Below are positions 48,290 to 57,588 of a stretch of DNA of 64,000 nt, piece by piece. The stretch covers positions 1,674,001 to 1,738,000 of the forward strand of contig CAWHYG010000007.1 in assembly GCA_963833505.1 (NCBI GenBank), read 5' to 3'. Position 1 is the stretch's first letter; each line of letters opens with the position of its first letter. This stretch comes from CAWHYG01 sp963833505 (GTDB lineage: Bacteria > Eisenbacteria > RBG-16-71-46 > CAIMUX01). Both the position numbers and the translations under genes were made by a program. The notes under the pieces were generated by a model, which was not told the DNA's origin, did no database searches, and worked only from the letters and a program-made list of their open reading frames with translations.

Positions 48290-49116
48290 GGCTCGGTTTC
48301 CTGCGCCTCGGAACCGCCGGCTTGATAGGAGTGCTCCGGTCCCGGGAAGGCGCCGCTCCGCACTTCAGCCGCGTAGCGCGCCAACGCTTCCGTGATCACG
48401 TCGGCCAGTTCGGCGTAGCGTTTGACGAAGCGCGGGCGGAAATCCGGGATGAGCCCGAGCAGGTCATAGAGCACCAACACCTGGCCGTCGCAGCCGGCGC
48501 CGGCTCCGATCCCGATGGTGGGAATCGAGACCGCCTCGGTGATCCGGCGAGCCAGGGGCGCCGGGATCTTCTCGAGCACGAGGCTGAAGACGCCCGCCTT
48601 CTCCAGGATCCGGGCTTCGGCCAGGAGACGCTCGCCCGCCGCTCCTTTCCCCTGAACGCCGAATCCGCCGAACTCCAGGACCGACTGGGGAGTGAGGCCG
48701 AGGTGTCCCATGACGGGGATGCCCGCCTCCACGATCTTCCGCACGGCGCGGGCGGAGCGGCGCCCTCCCTCGAGCTTGACCGCATCGGCGCCGGTCTCGC
48801 GGATGATCCGGCCGGCGGCTTCGAGCGCTCGAGCCGGACTGATCTGGAAGGACAGGAAAGGCATGTCCACCGTGACGAGCGCGCGGGGATGGGCCCGCGC
48901 CACGGCGGCGCCGTGGTGGATCATGTCCTCCACGGTCACGGGCAGGGTCGTCTCGTGACCCAGGACCACGTTGCCGAGGCTGTCTCCCACGAGCAGCAGG
49001 GGGACGGCTGCCACGTCCGCCAGCCGCGCCATCGCCCAGTCGTAGCAGGTGACGACGGGAATGCGCTCGCGCCCCTTCAGCTCCCGGATCCGCCGCGCGG
49101 TCCAGCGAGATTCCAT
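48286..49116 (-). CDS. panB: 3-methyl-2-oxobutanoate hydroxymethyltransferase
   Basis: Makes ketopantoate in pantothenate synthesis. 276 residues from ATG 49116 with GGAGGAGG 5 nt upstream. Signatures: VTCYDWAMARLADVA, LLVGDSLGNVVLGHETTLPVTVEDM, VTVDMPFLSFQ, VKLEGGRRSARAV, VMGHLGLTPQSVLEFGG (the GHIGLTPQ motif) and TIGIGAGAGCDGQVLVLYDLLGL with the catalytic glutamate region before it (LVLEKIP). Complete and normal length. It is coupled to panC by ATGA and follows the nucleoside kinase gene by 13 nt. Confidence 0.97.
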   Translation of the reverse strand: MESRWTARRIRELKGRERIPVVTCYDWAMARLADVAAVPLLLVGDSLGNVVLGHETTLPVTVEDMIHHGAAVARAHPRALVTVDMPFLSFQISPARALEAAGRIIRETGADAVKLEGGRRSARAVRKIVEAGIPVMGHLGLTPQSVLEFGGFGVQGKGAAGERLLAEARILEKAGVFSLVLEKIPAPLARRITEAVSIPTIGIGAGAGCDGQVLVLYDLLGLIPDFRPRFVKRYAELADVITEALARYAAEVRSGAFPGPEHSYQAGGSEAQETEP

Positions 49117-49129
49117 GCCCTCCTCCGAT

Positions 49130-49762
49130 CTATCCGGGATTGTAGTACGCCGTCCCCCGGTCATGCGCGAGGATGCGGTTGATCAGCTCGTCCCGCCCGG
49201 CCGAGGGTTGGGCGACGTCGAGGTGGTCGGTGTTCACGACGAGGAGCGGAGCCGCTCGATAGTGGAAGAAGAAGTAGGTGTACGCGTCGTCGAGCGCCTT
49301 CAGGTAATCCAGATCGATCCCCTTCTCGAAAGGACGGCCGCGCTGCTCGATCCGCCGGAGGATCACCGACAGATCGGCCCGCAGATAGAGGACGCGGTCG
49401 GGCCGGGGCAGATCCCGTTCCAGGAGAGGAGCGATCTGATCGTACAGGGCCAGCTCCGCGTCGTTCAGGTTGATCGAGGCGAAGATCCGGTCTTTCTGGA
49501 AGAGGTAGTCGCTCACCAGCGCGGGATGGAACAGCTCGCGCTGGCGCAGGGCGACCATCTGCCGATAGCGCGAGAGCAGGAAGAAGAGCTGGGTCTGGAA
49601 GGCGTGGCGGCGGCGATCGTGATAGAACGGATCGAGGAAGGGGTTCTCCTCCACCTCTTCGAGGACCTGCTGCGCGCCGGTGGCGGCGGCCAGGACGCCC
49701 GCCAGGGTGGTCTTGCCGACTCCGATGACTCCCTCGATCGCGATGAAGAGCCCGCTCGGCAT
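49130..49762 (-). CDS. Deoxynucleoside kinase family protein
   Basis: 210 residues. P-loop GVIGVGKTTLAG at residues 11-22, then EEVEENPFLDPFYHDRRRHAFQTQLFFLLSRYRQM, the deoxynucleoside-kinase block, DYLFQKDRIFASINLNDAELALYD (the DR(S/I)-like motif), and the RxxxRGRPFEKGIDLDYLKALDDAY lid region. This is the dCK/dGK-like family (Pfam dNK). It phosphorylates deoxynucleosides for salvage; the base specificity is not clear. It starts 12 nt after folK and lies 13 nt before panB, in the same operon. Confidence 0.9.
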   Translation of the reverse strand: MPSGLFIAIEGVIGVGKTTLAGVLAAATGAQQVLEEVEENPFLDPFYHDRRRHAFQTQLFFLLSRYRQMVALRQRELFHPALVSDYLFQKDRIFASINLNDAELALYDQIAPLLERDLPRPDRVLYLRADLSVILRRIEQRGRPFEKGIDLDYLKALDDAYTYFFFHYRAAPLLVVNTDHLDVAQPSAGRDELINRILAHDRGTAYYNPG

Positions 49763-49774
49763 GTCAGGGACCGG

Positions 49775-50422
49775 CTAGCCTCCGGCCGGTGGCGAAACGG
49801 CGGCGTGAAGCGCGGGCGCCTCCCGGCCGGACAGGTCGAACGGCGCGTGGAAGACGACCTCCCCGGGAATCCGCGGCAGCGCGGCCAGGAGATCGCCCGC
49901 CGTCTCTCCGAGCGCCGGGTGACACCAGTGGACGTTCAGCTCGCAAAGCGGAACCAGGACGAAGGCGCGCCGGTGAAGGCGCGGATGCGGCAGGAGCGGT
50001 CCCGGCCTTTCTTCAACGATCAGGTTTCCGAGCGAGAGGAGGTCGAGGTCGCAGGTGCGGGGACCGCGCCGATCCCGGCCGGAGCGACCCAGGCGGCTCT
50101 CGACCCGATGCAAGCGCTCGAGCAGATCCACCGGTTCGAGGAGGGTCCGGGCCCTCAGAACCGCGTTCAGATACGGAGGCTCCGGCGCCCCGCCTTCGGG
50201 CCGCGTTTCGTACAGATTGGACACCTGCACCGGCTCGATCCCCGCCTCGGCCATCAGCTCGACGGAGCGCCGAAGATGGTCCTCGCGCGGGCCTAGATTG
50301 CTCCCGAGGGCGATCCAGGCTTCGCGGCAGCCTGCAGAGGCTTTCCAGTCCGTGCCCGAGGCCGGCTCCTTCTGCTCCTTCCGCCTTTCGCCGGCGGATC
50401 GGCTCCGTTCCAATCTGGTCAA
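49775..50422 (-). CDS. folK: 2-amino-4-hydroxy-6-hydroxymethyldihydropteridine pyrophosphokinase
   Basis: Transfers pyrophosphate from ATP to 6-hydroxymethyl-dihydropterin in folate synthesis. 215 residues if started at TTG 50422, whose TTGA overlaps the folB stop. The core is IALGSNLGPREDHLRRSV, SNLYETRPEGGAPEPPYLNAVLR, LLERLHRVESRLGRSGRDRRGPRTCDLDLLSLG (the GPRxxDxDxL signature with two aspartates) and LPHPRLHRRAFVLVPLCEL. The first 30 residues before the core are low-complexity and charged, so a later start near the core is possible. It is followed by the nucleoside kinase after 12 nt. Confidence 0.93.
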   Translation of the reverse strand: MTRLERSRSAGERRKEQKEPASGTDWKASAGCREAWIALGSNLGPREDHLRRSVELMAEAGIEPVQVSNLYETRPEGGAPEPPYLNAVLRARTLLEPVDLLERLHRVESRLGRSGRDRRGPRTCDLDLLSLGNLIVEERPGPLLPHPRLHRRAFVLVPLCELNVHWCHPALGETAGDLLAALPRIPGEVVFHAPFDLSGREAPALHAAVSPPAGG

Positions 50423-50778
50423 CGCCCGCGCTCCATCTCCACTTCCACGCAGTCCAGATGCACATCAAAAGGCAGGCTCGTCTTCCGGAGCCTGATGGCG
50501 ACCCGTTCGATCTGCGGAAAACCCTCCAGGATGGCGTCCAGAATGGCGCCCGACAGGGTCTCGATCAGATGGTATTTCCTGGCCTTCCCGACCGCGTCCA
50601 CCACCGCGCAGACCTGCTGGTAGTCCACGGCCGCGCGGATCCGATCCTCCCGGGCGGCCGCCGACAGATCCAGATAAAGATCCAGATCGAGACCGACCTT
50701 CTGAACCCCCTTCTTCTCCCAGGCGGTGACGCCCAGGCTCGCAAAGAGGATCAGATTCCGAAGCCGGATGCAATCCAG
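50419..50778 (-). CDS. folB: Dihydroneopterin aldolase with CTG start codon
   Basis: 119 residues, the normal FolB length, if translation begins at CTG 50778: the first residues align as MDCIRLRNLILFASLGVTAWE with the FolB N-terminus (strand one and GVTxxE loop). An AAGGAG sequence lies 9 nt upstream; only a stop (the groEL TAG) precedes in frame, and no ATG/GTG/TTG occurs before residue 46 (GTG 50643). Downstream blocks are LDLDLYLDLSAAAREDRIRAAVDYQQV, KARKYHLIETLSGAILDAIL and LRKTSLPFDVHLDCVEVEMER (with the K(P/S)xxP region). It forms folate-pathway 6-hydroxymethyl-dihydropterin. The gap to groEL is 6 nt and the end overlaps folK. Confidence 0.9.
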   Translation of the reverse strand: MDCIRLRNLILFASLGVTAWEKKGVQKVGLDLDLYLDLSAAAREDRIRAAVDYQQVCAVVDAVGKARKYHLIETLSGAILDAILEGFPQIERVAIRLRKTSLPFDVHLDCVEVEMERGR

Positions 50779-50784
50779 GACGCG

Positions 50785-52380
<1,596 letters not shown>

Positions 52381-52430
52381 CGGATCCTCCCCGGATGACC
52401 CTGCTGCTGTTGGATTCGGAACAAGGTGGG

Positions 52431-52460
52431 ATTGTAGCGGCGGCCGGGGCGCTGGAGCAA
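52431..52460 (-). promoter_or_regulatory. Likely promoter of the groEL-folB operon
   Basis: On the minus strand TTGCTC (52460-52455), an 18-bp spacer and TACAAT (52436-52431, 5 of 6), 50 nt before the ATG. No CIRCE operator (TTAGCACTC-N9-GAGTGCTAA) was seen here. Confidence 0.5.
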
Positions 52461-52668
52461 GGGGGCTTTGGGGAGAGGGATTTGGGGGCTGTGGAGGCTT
52501 GAGTCCCGCCGGCGCTGGAGGTGACCGGGCCGCGTCCCTGCCGGCGTCTCCGAACGAAAGCTGCGCGGATGGCGGTCTGGCATTCTTACGGAGCAGGCAG
52601 CCGCGGTGTCGGCGACAACTTGCAAACTCATCCTGGCAGTCCTCACCACCCTCAAGTACGCTGAATGC

Positions 52669-52986
52669 ATGGCACCGCCGGTCGCGAATCGCGCCGATAC
52701 TCTTCAGCGCATCGCCCAACACGAGCGGGAGATTCGATCCCTGGGCGTGAGCCGTCTTGCGCTCTTCGGATCCGTGCTGCGCGGAACCCCGCACGAAGAC
52801 AGTGACGTGGACTTGCTGGTCCAGTTCGGGCCGGGCATGAAGTCGTACGATCGCTTTCTGGCTCTCTCGGATCTACTCGAGCGTTGTCTCGGACGCAGGG
52901 TCGAGTTGATCACGACGGAGGCCCTGTCGCCGTTTATCGGACCGCGCATCGTGGCAGAGGCACAGGATGTCCTCCGAGCCGCCTGA
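52669..52986 (+). CDS. MNT-family nucleotidyltransferase (antitoxin-like)
   Basis: 105 residues from ATG 52669. The motif LALFGSVLRGTPHEDSDVDLLVQFGPGM contains GSxxRG and the DxD metal ligands (SDVDLLV) of minimal nucleotidyltransferases; these are the antitoxins of HEPN/MNT toxin-antitoxin pairs and AMPylate the HEPN toxin. Flanking blocks are ANRADTLQRIAQHEREIRSLGVSR and LLERCLGRRVELITTEALSP. The reading frame is intact. The next gene overlaps it by 20 nt but is broken. A second, deleted copy lies at 57003-57123. Confidence 0.85.
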   Translation: MAPPVANRADTLQRIAQHEREIRSLGVSRLALFGSVLRGTPHEDSDVDLLVQFGPGMKSYDRFLALSDLLERCLGRRVELITTEALSPFIGPRIVAEAQDVLRAA

Positions 52987-53215
52987 CTACCTGCGCCATA
53001 TGCTCATCGAGGTGGATTACCTCATACGGGGCAGCAAGGGGCTGTCGTACGAATCGTTCGTTGCTGACGAGACGCTTTGCCGGGCATTCGTGCGGAGCCT
53101 CGAGATCATCGGCGCTGCGATCCCGGCTCCCGTCCGCCCAACCAACCCTGGCCGGATTGTGCAACTCCGGGGGAGAGTACTCATGCCCTTGGCTCCACGT
53201 CACTTGGGGGACGCT
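52967..53215 (+). pseudogene. HEPN (DUF86) toxin pseudogene
   Basis: Starts at ATG 52967 inside the MNT gene. The N-terminus MSSEPPDYLRHMLIEVDYLIRGSKG and FVADETLCRAFVRSLEIIG are DUF86 HEPN sequence. After that, the frame goes on with IPAPVRPTNPGRIVQLRGRVLMP and loses the family pattern. Fragments in the other frames (PSAQPTLAG..., WLHVTWGTLP) show where the domain continued, so several small indels have occurred. The RNase motif RxxxxH is not kept. The frame runs on as antisense sequence of the next gene. Confidence 0.75.
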
Positions 53216-53753
53216 ACCGGATCAGACGGCCTGAGAAGCGATGACGGTCGCCAACCATCTCGTGCCCCCAGACCACGTTGTGGTGCTGGTCGTAGACGAG
53301 GATGGATGGGTTGTTCCCGTCCATCTTGACCGCTGCGCGAACGGCTCCGTCCGGCTCGCGGAGAAACAGCCCCACGCCCCTTTCGTCGGTCCGATCGCAG
53401 AGTTCGACGCTCCCGACTTGGGTCGATGGACCTTGGAGGACGAGTGACGAGCCACTCGGGCCGGCGAGCAAGGTGACCCCGGCCTTCCCGGAAGAATCCG
53501 TGTACATTTTCAGGTAGGCTCCGTCGGAGTCCACGCCCATTCTGATCTCCGAGTGACTGGCAGGATCGACCAGGACCAGACTGTGCGCGCGAAGTTCCTC
53601 GGTATCCTCCGACCCGCCTGCTTGCCCCATGGTCGACATCCCGGCCAGAAGCGCCAGCAACAGGAGACAGTACTTTCGCCAGGCCCGGGCGCCTTGCTCC
53701 AGCTTGTCCACCCGGAGCGACAGCGTGCGCAGGTCACCCTCTTCCAAGCTCAT
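53214..53753 (-). CDS. Small coiled-coil, single-helix membrane protein (paralogue A)
   Basis: 179 residues from ATG 53753 with GGAGGGAAGG upstream. N-terminal coiled coil (LRTLSLRVDKLEQGARAW), then one membrane helix (KYCLLLLALLAGMSTMG), then a repetitive extracytoplasmic part: LRAHSLVLVDPASHSEIRMG, GAYLKMYTDSSGKAGVTLLAG, VGLFLREPDGAVRAAVKMDG and ILVYDQHHNVVWGHEM, all with a strand-turn-strand (VDxxGxxR) pattern. It shares order and motifs with the next gene (53815-54312), so the two are paralogues. No named family recognised. Probably an envelope protein with the C-terminal part outside the cytoplasm. Confidence 0.7.
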   Translation of the reverse strand: MSLEEGDLRTLSLRVDKLEQGARAWRKYCLLLLALLAGMSTMGQAGGSEDTEELRAHSLVLVDPASHSEIRMGVDSDGAYLKMYTDSSGKAGVTLLAGPSGSSLVLQGPSTQVGSVELCDRTDERGVGLFLREPDGAVRAAVKMDGNNPSILVYDQHHNVVWGHEMVGDRHRFSGRLIR

Positions 53754-53814
53754 GCCTTCCCTCCGGTGCCGGGTCCGGTACCCGCAGATCCTGTCTGCCG
53801 GTTCCACCGCGGCT

Positions 53815-54312
53815 TCACTTCGCACCTTCCCAGGCCAACTTTCGGTGACGATCGTAGAAAGCGACGGCCGGTTCGCCCTCTTGCATCCCTACCGTCGCCC
53901 GCATCCATCCTCTCGAATCGAACAGGACAAGCCCCGCCGGGACCTCGTCTCCCAGGTCTCTCAGCTCAAGTCCAGGCGCGTCGCTGCATCCGTCCCGGAG
54001 ATCCAGAGCCGCGTGCCCGCTGGAGGCCAATTCGGCACCCCGCCTCCCCGAGTCACTGACCAAGGAGAGCGCGCCGGACCGAAAGAGAGCCATGAGGGCC
54101 GCCCGCTCGCGGTTGTGGGAGTCAACCAGGCCCAGCGTATGCCCCCGAAGTTCTCCGGGCGTCTCCCGCTTCTCGACCTGGCCCGAGACCACCAGGCTGA
54201 TGAGCGCGACGGTCAGGAGAAGGGCGCGGCTCCGCCAGGTTCGGCTTTCTCGCTCCAGACGTCCTATTCGGCGAGCGAGATCCTCCGGGCATCGTGAATC
54301 ACTGGGCGCCAT
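53815..54312 (-). CDS. Small coiled-coil, single-helix membrane protein (paralogue B)
   Basis: 165 residues from ATG 54312 with GGGGGA upstream. Same build as the neighbour: EDLARRIGRLERESRTW coiled coil, ALLLTVALISLVVSG membrane helix, then LRGHTLGLVDSHNRERAALM and LVLFDSRGWMRATVGMQEGEPAVAFYDRHRKLAWEG. The pattern LR(A/G)H(S/T)LxLVD shared with paralogue A shows common origin. The gene lies 61 bp upstream of paralogue A, so they may be co-transcribed. Function unknown. Confidence 0.7.
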   Translation of the reverse strand: MAPSDSRCPEDLARRIGRLERESRTWRSRALLLTVALISLVVSGQVEKRETPGELRGHTLGLVDSHNRERAALMALFRSGALSLVSDSGRRGAELASSGHAALDLRDGCSDAPGLELRDLGDEVPAGLVLFDSRGWMRATVGMQEGEPAVAFYDRHRKLAWEGAK

Positions 54313-54338
54313 CGCAATCCCCCAGAATACACCGAATG

Positions 54339-54992
54339 CTACGGACAGGGGATGGGAATATAATGCATAGGCTCGTAGCCATATACGAATATTACAAGAT
54401 CGCCGATGTTGACTGTGCAGGTATTGTCGTAGTCGCAGCAGCAGCCGCAGCCACCGGGAGCGACTCTAAACTCAGCGAGGTCATCAAGTCCCACGCGGCC
54501 GTCACCGGAAACGCCGTTGTAGTCAGGACTCTTGATTTGATTAGGATAGTCGCGGATGAGGGTATCGTCTGCCCATATCCTATACCACACAGTTGGAGTC
54601 GGTTCAGCACCGCAGCCTCCGCCATTCAATGGAAAGGTCACCTGTCCATTCTCATCCGTGATCAGCTGAGTGTAATCGTATCCCGGGGGGGAGCAATAGA
54701 AGTTCCCGTTAACAGACGTGTTGACATCGAGGTTAACGTGCACGTTCTCCAGAGGCACGTTGTTGTAATCTCTCACGGTGACGATGACGACGGTGCCTAG
54801 CATAGGCGACGGGCTCACTCCACAAGCAAGCATCCCGTTAAGCCCGTCAAAAGGGTAGACACTACAATTGTCGCGGCACGGCTGGTCCGCGGTACATGTC
54901 TCAGTCCGTTCTTCCCCTGCGGCACACGGCGAACTCCTCAGTGCGATGATTGCCACCCCGAGGGTCAACAGCACTCCTGTCGATGACATCAC
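54339..54992 (-). CDS. Secreted protein with Ig-like and dockerin-like parts
   Basis: 217 residues from GTG 54992 (ATG 54989 is an alternative), behind GGAGGG. A signal peptide (GVLLTLGVAIIALRSSPCAA) precedes a cysteine-rich segment, then an Ig-like strand region (VIVTVRDYNNVPLENVHVNLDVN...QLITDENGQVTFPLNGGG) similar to bacterial Big_1 modules. The end has two dockerin/EF-hand-like segments: DYNGVSGDGRVGLDDLAEF and DYDNTCTVNIGDLVIFVYG, with Asp/Asn at Ca-binding positions. Dockerin-like ends usually dock to cohesins; none is seen in this window. It is likely exported and Ca-binding. Function unknown. Confidence 0.65.
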   Translation of the reverse strand: MMSSTGVLLTLGVAIIALRSSPCAAGEERTETCTADQPCRDNCSVYPFDGLNGMLACGVSPSPMLGTVVIVTVRDYNNVPLENVHVNLDVNTSVNGNFYCSPPGYDYTQLITDENGQVTFPLNGGGCGAEPTPTVWYRIWADDTLIRDYPNQIKSPDYNGVSGDGRVGLDDLAEFRVAPGGCGCCCDYDNTCTVNIGDLVIFVYGYEPMHYIPIPCP

Positions 54993-55007
54993 GGTGTCCC
55001 TCCCTTC

Positions 55008-55904
55008 CTATCTGTCTACGACGATCCTCAACACCCGGTCCGATTGGCCTCCGGAGCGGCCAACGGCGTAGTAGACGCCGTTCGGAATCCCGCGTCCCTG
55101 GCCGTCCAACAGATTCCAGACGTAGTGGCCCGGCGCATCACTCTTGCCCAGCTCGACGCGACATCTGCCCATGACGTCGATGATTCGAACCACGGGATCC
55201 TGGACACGGCGGCTGCGGCTAAAATCAATGGACACCGTATTTCCCGCGGCGACGACGGCTCCGGCCGAGGCGTGAGGCGCGCGGCCACGCGCGATGGCGG
55301 GAGGGGGCCCTTGCGACAGACGGGCCTTCCTGGTGTCCCACGGAAGGGATAGGCGAAACGTCATGTTCGGAGTGTTCTCCAACGCGCGCACGGCTGCTTC
55401 GTCCTGCAACGGCAGCAATACGAGCGAGGGAGTGACACCCGGGGACCCGCCGGTCACACGCAGGTTCCACCGGCACGAGACCGGCGACCAGGAGACGGTC
55501 TGGATTCCGGCCGCTTCCCGACTGGGCGCAGGTGCGCCTCGGCGTGCTGCAACGGCCTTGTCCATTTCCGATACCGGAATCTGACTCGCCTTCGGCTCGC
55601 CGAATTCCACAGCCAGGCCCTCACAGCGAAGGGGCACATTGGAGAGCACCTCGAGAGAATCCTGCGGTTCGGGACAGGCTCCGAGGACTCCGAGGAGAAA
55701 CGTGTCGGCCTGCGCGAAGGCATAGACAAGGCGGCCTTCCGCAACCAACGACGAAGAACACAGCGCTGGTCGTTCGCGGTCGCTCAGCCCATAGTGGAAC
55801 GCTGAAGCGGCGGGCGCCGCGCCGGCACGGGTAGCCGCCCAAGCCAGACCTACCAGAAATGCGCTCGTCAACAGACCGGAGCAAGAGAACCTGGGGTTGT
55901 TCAC
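55008..55904 (-). CDS. Secreted protein with C-terminal FlgD-like sorting domain
   Basis: 298 residues from GTG 55904, which has AAGGAG 8 nt upstream (a GTG three codons earlier is too close to it). N-terminal signal (CSGLLTSAFLVGLAWAATRAG). The middle is not recognised. The last 70 residues, VRIIDVMGRCRVELGKSDAPGH and YVWNLLDGQGRGIPNGVYYA then VLRIVVDR, have the FlgD-Ig/T9SS type A pattern (xxW(D/N)G...G..(V/I)pxGvYxxxxxxgxxxxxrkxxV), as seen in many FCB-group secreted proteins. Together with its neighbours it forms a run of exported proteins on the minus strand. Substrate or partner unknown. Confidence 0.75.
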   Translation of the reverse strand: MNNPRFSCSGLLTSAFLVGLAWAATRAGAAPAASAFHYGLSDRERPALCSSSLVAEGRLVYAFAQADTFLLGVLGACPEPQDSLEVLSNVPLRCEGLAVEFGEPKASQIPVSEMDKAVAARRGAPAPSREAAGIQTVSWSPVSCRWNLRVTGGSPGVTPSLVLLPLQDEAAVRALENTPNMTFRLSLPWDTRKARLSQGPPPAIARGRAPHASAGAVVAAGNTVSIDFSRSRRVQDPVVRIIDVMGRCRVELGKSDAPGHYVWNLLDGQGRGIPNGVYYAVGRSGGQSDRVLRIVVDR

Positions 55905-55959
55905 GTGTGACACTCCTTTCCATCATTGCTTCGAAGGCGTAAGGCTCGCCGGGTTCGCC

Positions 55960-56580
55960 TCAAGGGCAGGCATTGCTCCCCGCCGTGCCGAACCCCATGC
56001 TGGAGAATCCCGTGAATTTCTTTTCGCCATCCTGGGGACGCAGCACGTATTTGCCCGCATGACCCTCGACGGAGTCAGGTCGCACCTGGATCTCCGACGC
56101 TTTGGAGGCGCGCGAGGTAAACCAATAGATCGGGAAAAAACGCCCCGGTGCTTCCATCGTGTCCGGGGATGCCCATACCACGGATATCGCAGTTCCGGGA
56201 GCGGGCCAGCGGGAAGAGCCCAGCTCGAACGGGTCCCACCCAGGGCGGCACGGGCCCCAGCGCTCAATCGACACAGCGTTTTTGTCATAGCTCAACGAAA
56301 ACGCGGCGCCGCCAAGCGGGCGAGCGGGGGCTACATCGAACGCGGCGATGACGAACCATAAATGCAGATCTCCATCGGCGGGGATCGTAGCGTCAAAGCT
56401 GCCGCACGAAGCCGGCAGAACCAACGAATCACTCGGTGAGTCGACGGAGAGCTTGGGGTCGTACTGGACGAGAAGAGAGGCTCGAGCGAAACAGCGGTTT
56501 GGTGCGTAAATGAACATGATCAGAACAAGAAAGAGACAGGCGGGACGCGAAACGGTGAGCGCAAAAAGTCGCAGGTTCAT
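55960..56580 (-). CDS. Exported protein of unknown function
   Basis: 206 residues from ATG 56580 with AAAGGAG at good spacing. Signal peptide MNLRLFALTVSRPACLFLVL then IMFIYAPNRCFA. The mature part has an acidic N-terminus and FSLSYDKNAVSIERWGPCRPGWD, with IYWFTSRASKASEIQVRPDS toward the end. It resembles cohesin or similar exported beta-sandwich proteins, but no family is firm. It begins the run of exported proteins 55008-56580. Confidence 0.65.
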   Translation of the reverse strand: MNLRLFALTVSRPACLFLVLIMFIYAPNRCFARASLLVQYDPKLSVDSPSDSLVLPASCGSFDATIPADGDLHLWFVIAAFDVAPARPLGGAAFSLSYDKNAVSIERWGPCRPGWDPFELGSSRWPAPGTAISVVWASPDTMEAPGRFFPIYWFTSRASKASEIQVRPDSVEGHAGKYVLRPQDGEKKFTGFSSMGFGTAGSNACP

Positions 56581-57002
56581 GCTCGCTCCTTTCAACGTTG
56601 GGGGTGCCGTCTTGTAGAACGCTGTCGAAGAGAAGCGTGAGATTCTGAAGCCCCGGAATTCCGGAGCGCTCCTTGCGAGCCGGAGAGTCTCCGGGCTGAT
56701 TGCGCATCGACGTGAATCCCAAGCGGTATCAAGGGACGCCGAAGGTGACCCGCCTCTGATACCGCCTCGGGACTCATGGGCGCCGCTTCCGCCGGTCCGG
56801 AATCCTGCGCTCCCCGACGCCTGAAGACGCTACTACTTGCAACGGGCCGTGTCAACTGTTTTCGGCGACGGACCGCCCCCGGAGCGGGAGCGGCCGGTGT
56901 CTCCCCGGACGGCTCGCCAAGACGCGAGGTGAAGGCGATCTGCGCCGCGCGCGACTCATCTCGGCAGCTCCGAGCGTTCTCAGGTACTCTAGGTCTAGGT
57001 GG
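56581..57002. other. Intergenic stretch, partly homologous to the upstream region of the MNT gene
   Basis: 422 bases without a clear gene. From about 56880 to 57002 it matches sequence before the intact MNT gene at about 52510-52668 in pieces (visible as similar antisense peptides such as LSDALKSLGTIQD and LGDALKSIGAIRD), so the duplication extends upstream of the gene copies. Confidence 0.5.
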
Positions 57003-57123
57003 ATGTCGCCGCCCGTCCTGAATCGTGCCGAGACTCTTCAGCGCATCGCTGAGCACGAGCGAGAGACTCGGGCCCTGGGCGTGGGCCGTGGCAGAGGCGC
57101 AGGATGTCCTTCTAGCCGCCTGA
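57003..57123 (+). pseudogene. MNT nucleotidyltransferase pseudogene (internal deletion)
   Basis: The start MSPPVLNRAETLQRIAEHER and RETRALGV copies the intact MNT gene at 52669 (MAPPVANRADTLQRIAQHER). Directly after GGCGTGGGCCGT the sequence jumps to GGCAGAGGCGCAGGATGTCC, the end of the intact gene. About 200 bp are missing, apparently between CGT/CGTGG microhomologies, and the frame is lost. The tail CTTCTAGCCGCCTGA still matches the other gene's stop region. The catalytic GSxxRG and DxD motifs lie in the deleted part. Confidence 0.85.
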
Positions 57124-57188
57124 CTCAGCATCCTCGGGGAGTGACGGCCTGCCGCGCACCCCCTCGGAAACGCAGGACGAGCTGATCC

Positions 57189-57439
57189 ATGGTCCTGGTC
57201 GACACCTCGATCTGGATTGAGGTCTTTCGCCGCCACCGACCGCTTGAGCTGGAGCGACTGGTTCGAAGATGTGGTCACGTGTCTGCCTGTGATCCCGTCG
57301 GGCCGGCCAGAACATCCGATCGTCCGTCGACTGTCTGATTGCCGCCTGCGCGCTTCGCCACGATCTCGAGGTGCTCCACCGGGACCGGGACTACTCCGCT
57401 CTTGCGCGGGTCTCGCGCCTGCGGGAAAGGACGCCCTGA
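57189..57439 (+). pseudogene. VapC-type PIN ribonuclease pseudogene
   Basis: Starts ATG 57189 with MVLVDTSIWIEVFRRHRPLE and LERLV, the VapC N-terminus with its first aspartate, then drifts and stops with TGA at 57336-57338. In another frame right after, VDCLIAACALRHDLEVLHRD and RDYSALARVSRLRERTP give the C-terminal PIN motifs (VDCLIAA and HRDRDY) to the stop at 57439. At 80 codons it is far shorter than the usual 130, so the middle of the domain has been deleted and the frame shifted. No vapB is seen next to it. Confidence 0.8.
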
Positions 57440-57588
57440 TCGCGTCAAAGCTCCCCCTCCCTGTCTTTGACGGCACGGAGCTTCAACCGGAGAAGCAGAT
57501 GGAACAGGAGCGCCTCACGGCGAGACTGGCCACGGTGGTAGCCGGAATGCGCATTTTCCCGTTTGTGGATCAGTAAGTACGGCTGTTC

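Noticed and set aside
52381..52668. Search for a CIRCE operator upstream of groEL
   Set aside because: The inverted repeat TTAGCACTC-N9-GAGTGCTAA is not present.
57440..57588. Frame ending ...LPLPVFDGTELQPEKQ...MRIFPFVDQ
   Set aside because: It looks like the tail of some protein but I cannot name a family, and it has no start; not listed as a gene.
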